NCBI GenBank assembly: GCA_023432465.1
Contig: JAEYUO010000015.1
Location: 1-10,339 of the forward strand
Reading direction: 5' to 3'
Length of the DNA stretch: 10,339 bases
DNA from: Planctomycetota bacterium
Lineage (GTDB): Bacteria > Planctomycetota > Phycisphaerae > Phycisphaerales > UBA1924
Below are positions 1-6,432 of this stretch, one piece after another. The notes below the pieces were generated by a model. It was not told the origin of the DNA and ran no database searches. It saw only the letters and a program-made list of their open reading frames with translations. The position numbers were made by a program, and so were the translations under genes. Numbering within the stretch: position 1 is the stretch's first letter; each line of letters starts with the position of its first letter.

Positions 1-23
1 ACCCCCGAGTCTGAAAGCAATCC

Positions 24-1550
24 ATGGCTGCCCCCTCCACACACGCCCCCGCATCGGCCGCACCGCTCCGTATCTCCCTGGTCAACGGCGATGGCATCGG
101 CCCGGAGATCATGGCCGCGACACTCGAGCTCTTCGCCGCCGCGGGCGTGAACCAGCACGTCGAGTTTGTCCCGGTCGAGATGGGTCGCGCCGTGTTCGAG
201 CAGGGCAACACGCGCGGCATGACCGACCAGGCGATGGCGACGGTGGAGGATTGCGGCATCCTGTTCAAGGGCCCGATGGAGACGCCCAAGGGCGGCGGGG
301 GCAAGTCGATCAACGTCACCGCGCGGAAGATCTGGAACGCGTTCGCGAACCTGCGGCACTTTCAGTCGCTGCCGGGCGTGAACACGGTCTACTCGCAGGC
401 GGGGATCCCGGTGAACTTCTACGTCGTCCGCGAGAACATCGAGGACACGTACGGCGGTGTGGAGCATCGGCTGACCAACGATGTCATTCAGTGCAAGCGG
501 TTGATCAGTGCGCCGGGGTCCGACCAGGTGCACCGGTTCGCCTTCCAGACCGCGCGCCGGCTGGGCCTGAAGAAGGTGCACTGCGGCCACAAGGCCAACA
601 TCATGAAGATGACCGACGGTCTCTTCCTGGAGCGCTTCAAGGCCGTCGCGAAGGACTTCCCGGAAATCGAGACCGCCGATGTCATCATCGATGCGCTCTG
701 CATGAACCTTGTCCTCAAGCCCCAGCAGTATCAGATGGTGGTGCTGCCCAACCTCCAGGGCGACATCGTCTCGGACCTCGCGGCAGGGCTGGTCGGCGGG
801 CTGGGCTTTGCGCCCAGCGCGAACATCGGTCGGCACATCTCGATCTTCGAGGCTGTGCACGGCACAGCGCCGGACATCGCCGGGCGCGGAATCGCCAATC
901 CCACCGCGCTGATCCTGTCCGGGCTGATGATGCTGCGGCACATCGGCATGATGCGGCAGGCCGCGATCATCGAGAACGCGGTGCTCTGCGCGCTGGAAGA
1001 AGGCGTGCGGACCGGTGACTTCGGTGATCAGGACAAGCCGGCACTCTCGACGCACGACTACACCAAGGCGATCATCGATCGGCTGGGCAAGACGCCCAAA
1101 TCCGGCAAGGGGCCGATCGTTCCGGCGACGGGGACGGAAGACAAAGCCACGTTCGTGAAACCGCCGCGGCCGATCCATCAGGAGATCATGCGGACGTTTT
1201 CCAACATCGTCACGCACGTCGCGGGGTGCGACATCTACCTCGACACACCGCTCTCGCCGATCGCGGTCGCGGATGAAATGACGCGCGCCGCGGCGGATAC
1301 GCCCTTCAAGCTCACGCTGATCTCCAACCGCGGCACCCAGGTGTGGCCGACAGGGTCGATCTACACCGAGTGCGTGGACTACTACCGCGTGCGGTTCGAA
1401 CTGAAGGACGGCGGGCGGCCCGGCGACTTCGGCCAGAGCCGCGCGATCGCGCTGCTCGACAAGATCGCGGAGAAGTTCAGCGTCTGCTCGTATGAACTGC
1501 TCCGGACATTTGACGGCGTGAAGGGGTACAGCATGGCGCAGGGGCAGTGA
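24..1550 (+). CDS. icd: Isocitrate dehydrogenase, Thermus-type long form, probably NAD-dependent
   Basis: This enzyme oxidatively decarboxylates isocitrate to 2-oxoglutarate in the cytoplasmic TCA cycle. The N-terminal part (about residues 14-355) is a beta-decarboxylating dehydrogenase domain, with NGDGIGPEI at 21-29. Substrate residues in conserved motifs are S95, N97 and R101 (KSINVTARK), R136 and Y143 (VVRENIEDTYGG), K190, and the metal-binding aspartates D223, D247 and D251. A further C-terminal region (about 385-508, with ISNRGTQV and an FDG...AQG ending) matches from memory the extra domain of the roughly 496-residue Thermus thermophilus enzyme; shorter bacterial enzymes of about 416 residues lack it. 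After HGTAP the sequence reads D284-I285, where NADP enzymes have Lys-Tyr, which indicates NAD+. The ATG at 24 has only a weak GAAAG upstream, but it is the first start before the fold. The gene converges on the toxin gene. The isopropylmalate dehydrogenase family is related, but the length and C-terminus favour isocitrate dehydrogenase. Confidence 0.95.
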   Translation: MAAPSTHAPASAAPLRISLVNGDGIGPEIMAATLELFAAAGVNQHVEFVPVEMGRAVFEQGNTRGMTDQAMATVEDCGILFKGPMETPKGGGGKSINVTARKIWNAFANLRHFQSLPGVNTVYSQAGIPVNFYVVRENIEDTYGGVEHRLTNDVIQCKRLISAPGSDQVHRFAFQTARRLGLKKVHCGHKANIMKMTDGLFLERFKAVAKDFPEIETADVIIDALCMNLVLKPQQYQMVVLPNLQGDIVSDLAAGLVGGLGFAPSANIGRHISIFEAVHGTAPDIAGRGIANPTALILSGLMMLRHIGMMRQAAIIENAVLCALEEGVRTGDFGDQDKPALSTHDYTKAIIDRLGKTPKSGKGPIVPATGTEDKATFVKPPRPIHQEIMRTFSNIVTHVAGCDIYLDTPLSPIAVADEMTRAAADTPFKLTLISNRGTQVWPTGSIYTECVDYYRVRFELKDGGRPGDFGQSRAIALLDKIAEKFSVCSYELLRTFDGVKGYSMAQGQ

Positions 1551-1564
1551 AGCGGCGCGATGGC

Positions 1565-1876
1565 TCAGCGGTCTTGAGGCTTGCCGGACCACGGCTTTCT
1601 GGCGGCATGGCGGACGTGCAGCACGATGACTGTTCGTTCACGGATCGTGAAGAGCACGCGATACTCACCAAACAGCATTTGCCGCAACTCTCGCTTGAGC
1701 ATTCGACTCTCGACCGCACGCCGACATCTTCTGGGCATGCGATCAAGCGATTCGATGCGACCGAGCAGCATCTCTCGCCAGGCCAATGCGCGGCTTGGCG
1801 AGTCGAGTGCGATGTACACCTCAATGCTGTCGATATCTTCGCCAGCATCGGGGTGCATGAGCACGGTGTAAGTCAT
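1565..1876 (-). CDS. RelE/ParE-family type II toxin
   Basis: This small basic protein (103 residues) has the RelE/ParE fold. It begins with a beta strand (YTVLMHPDAGEDI), followed by helices carrying a late RMPRRCRRAVES segment. The diagnostic C-terminal core RELRQMLFGEYRVLFTI (62-78) and TVIVLHVRHAARKPW (82-96) corresponds to the family pattern of a basic strand, G-Y-R-V/I-L-Y/F and V-L-R-V-x-H-x-R. Members of this superfamily either cut ribosome-bound mRNA (RelE) or poison DNA gyrase (ParE). I cannot tell which applies here, although the HPDAGEDI start and R-H ending look closer to ParE. The ATG overlaps the antitoxin stop (ATGA) and has no Shine-Dalgarno of its own, so translation is probably coupled to the antitoxin. 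The stop lies 14 bp from the stop of the convergent isocitrate dehydrogenase gene. All core segments are intact, so the gene looks functional. Confidence 0.88.
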   Translation of the reverse strand: MTYTVLMHPDAGEDIDSIEVYIALDSPSRALAWREMLLGRIESLDRMPRRCRRAVESRMLKRELRQMLFGEYRVLFTIRERTVIVLHVRHAARKPWSGKPQDR

Positions 1877-2199
1877 GCGATGCGCTTTCGGGCGGTCCGG
1901 CGGCGCCTCGCGGCCAAGACTGCTTCGCGCGGAGGCAACAAGTCAATGCCCCGATCGACATCCGCCAGTCGCTTCTGGAGGATACTCACGGTCTGTGCCT
2001 GATCGATCAGGTCCATCGCCTGCTGATACGACTTGGCGGACTGAACAACGACCTCGGCGCGGCCGTTGACGGTCAGCACCTGGGCGCGGCCGGTTTTCTG
2101 CAGCTTTCGGATGTAGGCCGCGGTGTCGCGCTTGAAGTCGGTGAGAGGGGTGATGTCCTCGGGCAGGATGCGGTTCGCGTTTCGGGTCTGCTTCTTCAT
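1873..2199 (-). CDS. Phd/YefM-family antitoxin
   Basis: This 108-residue protein is the antitoxin of the pair. Residues about 15-65 form the Phd/YefM DNA-binding region: ITPLTDFKRDTAAYIRKLQ, then TGRAQVLTVNGRAEVVV, then a SYQQAMDL helix. Known family members dimerise, bind an operator in their own promoter, and neutralise the toxin through a C-terminal helix. Here that tail runs from about residue 66 to 108 and ends in a very basic stretch (RRRRTARKR), which is unusual because many antitoxin tails are acidic. The reading frame stays open for almost 300 bp upstream, to 2493, but that extension is Arg/Gly-rich shadow of the acetyltransferase gene. I chose the ATG at 2197-2199 because the recognisable fold starts there and a GATAAT promoter box and palindrome sit directly before it. 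No Shine-Dalgarno precedes this ATG. Confidence 0.87.
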   Translation of the reverse strand: MKKQTRNANRILPEDITPLTDFKRDTAAYIRKLQKTGRAQVLTVNGRAEVVVQSAKSYQQAMDLIDQAQTVSILQKRLADVDRGIDLLPPREAVLAARRRRTARKRIA

Positions 2200-2200
2200 A

Positions 2201-2234
2201 GCACCATTATCGCACCGAATTCGGTGCTTTGCCA
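2201..2234 (-). promoter_or_regulatory. Toxin-antitoxin promoter with operator palindrome in the spacer
   Basis: Reading the - strand, a perfect 16-bp palindrome GCACCGAATTCGGTGC (2212-2227) is followed immediately by GATAAT (2211-2206), a 5/6 match to the -10 consensus. Six bases (GGTGCT) then lead to the antitoxin ATG. A third GGTGC half-site lies at 2205-2201, exactly 11 bp, about one helical turn, from the one in the palindrome. A weak -35 (TGGCAA, 2234-2229) would be 17 bp away, so the palindrome fills the promoter spacer. Phd/YefM antitoxins are known to repress their own promoters through such palindromes, so this is the likely operator. Transcription would start at or near the A of the ATG, making the mRNA leaderless. 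The hairpin this sequence could form has no T-run, so a terminator is less likely. Confidence 0.65.
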
Positions 2235-2252
2235 CCCCATCGCGATCGCCGC

Positions 2253-3527
2253 TCAGAACATGTCCGTCAGCATCGGCACGCCGCGGGTGGAGGCAAACGC
2301 CGCGGAAGCGAGTTCGAGGGCATCCGGAGAGCCTTCCACCCGCTCCACCATCGCCAGCTGCTGCGCGGACATGAACCCGGCATACAGCGTCGAGAGTGCG
2401 CCGATGTCGCACTTGATCGCCGCGCCCCGCGGCTTGCCGCCGCCTTCGAGCTTGCGGACCCGCGCCCGTCCATCGGAAACGCTTAATGACCATGCTCCAG
2501 AGTTGGCCCGGAGTATGTCATCGGTGATCCGCAGGGTGAGCCTCGCATCAAGGCCGCGGGGCCAGCCGCGATGCGTCATCGCGCACTTCATGTCCACGAT
2601 GCGGAGCATCCAATGGTCGCGCAGCGTCATCGGCTTGTACGTCTGCTCGGGAAGCGCAACGAGCAGCGGATTCGCAGGGCCTGTCATCCAGACCAGATCG
2701 TTTCCGACTGTCGAGTAGCCGGCGAGGAACGCCCACAGTCGGTTGATCGCCCGCGGCGTGATCGCGGCCATGTCCTGCACAAACACGTCGTAGCGCCCGG
2801 CGCCCGCGCCTGTCGGCGTGACGGTCTGCGTCAGAAAGACATAGCCCTCGAGCACGTTGCCGCGTTCGATCAGGAAGAGCCGCGAGGGCTCTGTGCGCGT
2901 GGGCGGTGGGAGCTCGATCCGCTTCCAGAGCAGTTCGTTGCGCTCCAGCGAGCCTTGGCAAGTCGCGGCGAACACCGAGGCGACCTGCCGCACCCGCGCT
3001 GCCACGTCGCTTCCCCCCTGCTCCGCGACCCTCGCCTCGCGCACGGTCAGGCCGTCGGCACTGCGCATCGACGCCCGCGCTCCGATGCGGTGCAGCGGGA
3101 TGCGGACCTCGAAGCGATGCCCGGCCTGTTCGTAGCCGAGCCTTCGATACAGCGTCTGGTTGGCCGGGTACAGCGTCGAGAGGGGCGTGCCCTCGGTGTG
3201 CAGTTCGCGCAGAGTCTGCACCATCAGCTCGCTGGCGACGCCGCGGCCGCGCGCGCCGGGGGCAACGCCGACACCCTGAATGCCAACCATGGGAACGGCC
3301 AGACCGCCGAAATACTGACCCATGCGAACAAGGCTGAGTCCCGCATCGACGGACTTGCCTGACGAGAGCACGCGGACATTCTCGCGGTCGTGCGTGGCGA
3401 GCCACCCGCCCGCCTCGGCATCTGTCCGCCCAAAGGAATGCGCGAGTACGTGCGCGAACGCGGTGCTTTCATCGTCGGTGCGTGGAGGGCCGAAGTACTC
3501 GGCGGGAGCAGTCTTTCGCTTGGCCAT
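2253..3527 (-). CDS. Eis-like GNAT N-acetyltransferase with SCP2-like C-terminal domain
   Basis: This 424-residue protein has the three-part build of the Eis family. The N-terminal GNAT domain (about 1-150) carries the acetyl-CoA loop V86-x-V-A-P-G-A-R-G-R-G96. A central second GNAT-like domain covers about 155-300. The C-terminal SCP2-like domain is introduced by LRDHWMLRIVDM (302-313). Y127 in LYRRLGYE aligns by motif with the catalytic Tyr of mycobacterial Eis, and the protein ends in Phe, whose free carboxylate serves as the base in Eis. Eis acetylates amines of aminoglycosides and protein lysines; the substrate here is unknown and resistance should not be assumed. The ATG at 3525-3527 has no Shine-Dalgarno but has TATCCT six bases upstream. 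The gene is 108 bp from the helicase stop and 53 bp before the antitoxin ATG, so it probably has its own promoter. The family call is firm; the biological role is open. Confidence 0.88.
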   Translation of the reverse strand: MAKRKTAPAEYFGPPRTDDESTAFAHVLAHSFGRTDAEAGGWLATHDRENVRVLSSGKSVDAGLSLVRMGQYFGGLAVPMVGIQGVGVAPGARGRGVASELMVQTLRELHTEGTPLSTLYPANQTLYRRLGYEQAGHRFEVRIPLHRIGARASMRSADGLTVREARVAEQGGSDVAARVRQVASVFAATCQGSLERNELLWKRIELPPPTRTEPSRLFLIERGNVLEGYVFLTQTVTPTGAGAGRYDVFVQDMAAITPRAINRLWAFLAGYSTVGNDLVWMTGPANPLLVALPEQTYKPMTLRDHWMLRIVDMKCAMTHRGWPRGLDARLTLRITDDILRANSGAWSLSVSDGRARVRKLEGGGKPRGAAIKCDIGALSTLYAGFMSAQQLAMVERVEGSPDALELASAAFASTRGVPMLTDMF

Positions 3528-3533
3528 GCGGCG

Positions 3534-3539
3534 AGGATA
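3534..3539 (-). promoter_or_regulatory. Candidate -10 box for a leaderless acetyltransferase transcript
   Basis: The - strand reads TATCCT, then CGCCGC, then the acetyltransferase ATG. The box fits the TANNNT pattern of leaderless promoters known in Deinococcus and mycobacteria. Its distance to the start codon (6 nt) is the same as that of GATAAT before the antitoxin ATG. No Shine-Dalgarno is visible, and no good -35 lies 16-18 bp upstream (17 bp gives ATCTCG), so the call is tentative. Confidence 0.35.
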
Positions 3540-3576
3540 TGGCCGCGGCCGCGGAGCGAGATGGCGTATGTCCTCG

Positions 3577-3598
3577 CCCCCGCCCCCCCAACTCCCCC
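3577..3598 (-). other. Potential G-quadruplex tract upstream of the acetyltransferase gene
   Basis: On the - strand, the coding strand of the acetyltransferase, five Gs are followed by AGTT, seven Gs, one C and five Gs. The seven-G run can be split as GGG-G-GGG, giving four runs of at least three Gs with loops of 4, 1 and 1 bases, a canonical intramolecular quadruplex pattern. Another seven-G run lies 14 nt further upstream (3613-3619). The tract sits 50-71 bp before the ATG, in the 108-bp gap after the helicase gene. Formation in the cell is inference. Confidence 0.45.
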
Positions 3599-3619
3599 AC
3601 TGCTCGTTTGCTCCCCCCC

Positions 3620-3640
3620 GTCAACCGTTTGCCTGTCAAC
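3620..3640 (-). repeat. Two direct GTTGAC repeats 15 bp apart at the helicase 3' end
   Basis: GTTGAC occurs on the - strand at 3640-3635 and 3625-3620, the first overlapping the helicase TGA stop. Read alone, TTGACA (3639-3634) and TTGACG (3624-3619) look like -35 boxes, but no -10-like sequence lies 16-18 bp downstream of either, only G-runs. They could be an activator site or chance. Confidence 0.25.
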
Positions 3641-6248
3641 TCTCGCCCCACGCCCTCCGCATGCGCTCGATGCGGTCGAGCACACTCTCAGTCGAAAGTT
3701 GTGCCCCGATGCGCTCAACGACCAGCGGCAGCGCAAGCGGGCTCGCACGCGCCGTGCGAACGATCCGCAGCGGCCCCTCGGAGACTCTCGCGAGTGCGCG
3801 GGCGAGCCGGCTCTGCTCAAACTGCCTCTCCAACACTTCGCGGCGGGATTGCACCATCAACAGGTTGTCTGGGTCAAAGTCCCGCATGACGTCGTACAAC
3901 AAACCGGAACTCACCTGCAGCTGCCTGCCGGTCTTGGGTGAGCCGGGGTACGTCTGCACCACGAGCCCAGCCACGCGCGCGACTTCGCGGAACTGGCGAC
4001 GCGCCATCTCGCCGAGGTTCACGCTCGCCGCGGCATCCTGGGCGAGGTCCTGGGCGGACAGCCCGTCCCGCAGGAGTGCCGCATCGATCTCGATCGGCTC
4101 CGGACACAGCAGCTCAAATCCGTAGTCGTTCGCGGCGGTGGTAAAGGTCAAGGGCCGCGAGCGGGCGAGCCGGAACGCCAGCAGCGCGGCCATCCCGCCA
4201 TGCACGAGCCGGCCATCAAACGGATAGATGAACAGGTGATAGCCATCGCGGGTCTTGGTGAGCTCGATGAGCGTTTCATCATGCCGCGGCAGCACGGAGA
4301 TGCGCTTCTGGATCGCCGCGACGGGCGCGAAGCAGGCGAGCTCGGGCTCCGGTGGAGCAGATGCCGCATCACCTGTCGAAGGAGCGAGACCCTCGCAGAC
4401 CTCCAGCGCTTCACGCACCGCCTCGCCGAGCGATTCCGAGATCGGCAGTCGCGTTCCGCTCCAAATGGGCGTGAGGCTCGCCTTGCCGCGGGAAGCGCGG
4501 ACGATAGCCTCGGAGTCCTCCATGCGCACGAACTCGACCACCTTACCCGCAAAGAAGAACTTCTCCCCCTCGCGCAGACGCGAAACAAAGCCCTCCTCGA
4601 TGCTGCCGAGCCGCTTGCCGCTCACATAGCGCAGGCTGACGGTGGCATCGCCCGTGATCGTGCCGACATTCAGCTTGTGGATCTGGCCGATGCGCTTGTT
4701 CGGCACGTGATACACGCCCGGTCGCAGCGGATCGGGAGCGATGCGATGGAACATCGGATACGCACGGAGTGTCGCGCCACCGCGTTCAACCAGGTCCATC
4801 GCCCAGTCAAACTCTGCACGTGACAGATTCGAAAGCGCCGCCGTCGTGCGGACTTCATCAAAGAGCTCATCCGGCCTGAAGCCCCCGCCCAGCGCACAGG
4901 TGACCAAGTGCTGCGACAGGACATCCAGCGGCGACTCGATGGGCAGCCGGGGCTCGACCAGGCCCTCCCGCACCGCTCGCCGTGAAGCGGCGATCTCAAC
5001 AAGCTCCAGCGCATGGGTCGGCACACACAGCACGCGGCAGGTTTCGCCGGGCCGGTGGCCGCTGCGCCCCGCACGCTGCACCAGGCGCGAGATGCCCTTG
5101 GGAGAACCGATCTGCACGACACGCTCCACGGGCGCGAAGTCGACGCCAAGATCGAGCGACGATGTCGCCACGACAATTCGAACCTCGCCGCCCTTCAAGC
5201 CCGCTTCGACACGCTCTCGCTCGGCGCGGTCGATCGAGCCGTGGTGCAATCGCACCCATCCTTCCGCGTGCCACTCCGGCCTCGCCCAGCGAATCGCCTG
5301 ATACCAGCGTTCCGCCTGCGAGCGGGTGTTGGTGAAGATGAGTGTCGACTTTGCCGGGTCGAGCCACTCCAGCAGCGGATCGAGCATCGCCAGACCCATA
5401 TGCCCGGCCCACGGAAAGGTGCGAATGTCCGGCGGCAACAGGCTCTCGATCACGATGGGACGGTCGATCGTCGCGCGGATGAGGGTTGCGGCCTGCCCCG
5501 AGGCAGTGCCGACCGCCGCTCGCGCCGCCTCCTCGATGTTGGCGATGGTCGCCGACAGGGCCCACGTGCGGAGCTTCGGCTTCCAGTGCCGCAGCCGCGC
5601 CAGCGCAAGCTCAACCTGCGTGCCGCGTTTGCTCGAAAGCAACTCGTGCCACTCATCAACGACAACACACCGCAGATCCGCGAACAGCTCGCGCCCGCGC
5701 TCCTGCGTAAGGAGCAGCGTGAGCGACTCGGGTGTCGTCACCAACACATTCGGCAGACGGTCGCGCTGCTTGGCGCGGACGCTCGCCTTGGTGTCCCCGG
5801 TACGTGAACCGATTGTGAGCTTTGCGCCGAGTTCCTCCACCGGCAGCTTCAACGCACGCTCGATATCGCGTGAGACGGCACGCAGGGGCGTGATGTAAAG
5901 GATCGTCAGCCCGTCCGCCGGGTGGTCGAGCAGTTCGGCGAGCGGCCCCAGATACGCCGCGTACGTCTTGCCCGCGCCGGTGGGGACATTGATCAGCCCC
6001 GACTCGCCTCGTCCGTACGCCTCCCACGTTTGCCTCTGAAAATCCCACGGCTTCCAGCCGCGGCGGGCCATCCAGGCAACCAGACGGCTCAGACCCGGCA
6101 GTTCGGGATCGACCTCCGCATGCCGCTTTCCGCCCGCAGATGCGCGCGCCTTGCTGGCCCGAACCCTCGGTCGAGCCTGCGGCGCGGACACACCGCCGCT
6201 CCCCGCTTCCGCACGCGATGGACCGGCACCTGCGGCGGCGGTCGCCAT
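3636..6248 (-). CDS. Lhr-like DEXH helicase, ligase-associated DNA damage response family
   Basis: This superfamily 2 ATP-dependent helicase is 870 residues from the ATG at 6248. Helicase motifs, in that numbering, are in order: FQRQ (70-73), Walker A PTGAGKT (89-95), TPLRAVSRD (from 120), TTPESL (171-176), DEWH (198-201), SAT (232-234), IFTNTR (304-309), ATSSLDLGVDF (361-371) and VQRAGRSGHR (390-399). An Lhr-type winged-helix and beta-barrel region follows (about 420-640). The C-terminal part carries the IYPFDGRLVHGG and ANDYGFEL motifs typical of the helicase that, in many bacteria, sits with an ATP-dependent DNA ligase, a beta-CASP exonuclease and the phosphoesterase PdeM. None of these partners is adjacent here. 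The role is presumably DNA strand separation in repair. Residues 1-50 form an Ala/Arg/Pro-rich, probably disordered tail. A GTG at 6311 would add 21 residues but lacks a ribosome site. The TolC gene ends 184 bp upstream on the same strand. Confidence 0.92.
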   Translation of the reverse strand: MATAAAGAGPSRAEAGSGGVSAPQARPRVRASKARASAGGKRHAEVDPELPGLSRLVAWMARRGWKPWDFQRQTWEAYGRGESGLINVPTGAGKTYAAYLGPLAELLDHPADGLTILYITPLRAVSRDIERALKLPVEELGAKLTIGSRTGDTKASVRAKQRDRLPNVLVTTPESLTLLLTQERGRELFADLRCVVVDEWHELLSSKRGTQVELALARLRHWKPKLRTWALSATIANIEEAARAAVGTASGQAATLIRATIDRPIVIESLLPPDIRTFPWAGHMGLAMLDPLLEWLDPAKSTLIFTNTRSQAERWYQAIRWARPEWHAEGWVRLHHGSIDRAERERVEAGLKGGEVRIVVATSSLDLGVDFAPVERVVQIGSPKGISRLVQRAGRSGHRPGETCRVLCVPTHALELVEIAASRRAVREGLVEPRLPIESPLDVLSQHLVTCALGGGFRPDELFDEVRTTAALSNLSRAEFDWAMDLVERGGATLRAYPMFHRIAPDPLRPGVYHVPNKRIGQIHKLNVGTITGDATVSLRYVSGKRLGSIEEGFVSRLREGEKFFFAGKVVEFVRMEDSEAIVRASRGKASLTPIWSGTRLPISESLGEAVREALEVCEGLAPSTGDAASAPPEPELACFAPVAAIQKRISVLPRHDETLIELTKTRDGYHLFIYPFDGRLVHGGMAALLAFRLARSRPLTFTTAANDYGFELLCPEPIEIDAALLRDGLSAQDLAQDAAASVNLGEMARRQFREVARVAGLVVQTYPGSPKTGRQLQVSSGLLYDVMRDFDPDNLLMVQSRREVLERQFEQSRLARALARVSEGPLRIVRTARASPLALPLVVERIGAQLSTESVLDRIERMRRAWGES

Positions 6249-6253
6249 CGCCG

Positions 6254-6262
6254 CTTCCTCTC
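6254..6262 (-). promoter_or_regulatory. Shine-Dalgarno site that sets the helicase start
   Basis: The - strand reads GAGAGGAAG, then CGGCG, then ATG (6248-6246), placing AGGA seven bases before the start codon. The upstream in-frame alternatives, GTG at 6311 and ATG at 6305, have no such site, so the protein most likely begins MATAAAGAG. Confidence 0.6.
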
Positions 6263-6364
6263 GCCGCAATCGTCGTAACTCGCTCCGCACCGTGGGCACG
6301 CACATCTCCACGCCAAGGTGAGGCAGGATACACGCCGCGACGATTCAGCACCACAGCGCGAGCC

Positions 6365-6382
6365 GCCCGCACACTCGCGGGC
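6365..6382 (-). other. GC hairpin in the tolC-helicase gap
   Basis: GCCCGC and GCGGGC form a perfect 6-bp stem around a 6-base loop (ACACTC on the + strand), about 50 nt past the TolC-family stop. There is no T-run on either side, so it is not a classical intrinsic terminator. It could slow or stabilise a transcript, or be a chance GC stem. The rest of the 184-bp gap shows no clear promoter. Confidence 0.25.
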
Positions 6383-6432
6383 AACCGCTCCGCTCTTCCT
6401 CACCACGCCGCACGCGAGCGCGATCGCGATCG

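Noticed and set aside
1998..2011. Perfect 14-bp palindrome CCTGATCGATCAGG within the antitoxin gene
   Set aside because: It encodes part of the conserved DLIDQ helix, and a palindrome of this length is expected about once by chance in 10 kb.
2200..2493. N-terminal extension of the antitoxin frame, up to 206 residues
   Set aside because: The extra part is opposite-frame shadow of the acetyltransferase C-terminus and would place the promoter and palindrome inside a gene.
3543..3554. CCGCGGCCGCGG palindrome near the acetyltransferase start
   Set aside because: It is a low-complexity GC sequence, readily explained by base composition.
3619..3639. TTGACA and TTGACG as -35 elements of an acetyltransferase promoter
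   Set aside because: No -10-like sequence lies at 16-18 bp from either; those positions are G-runs.
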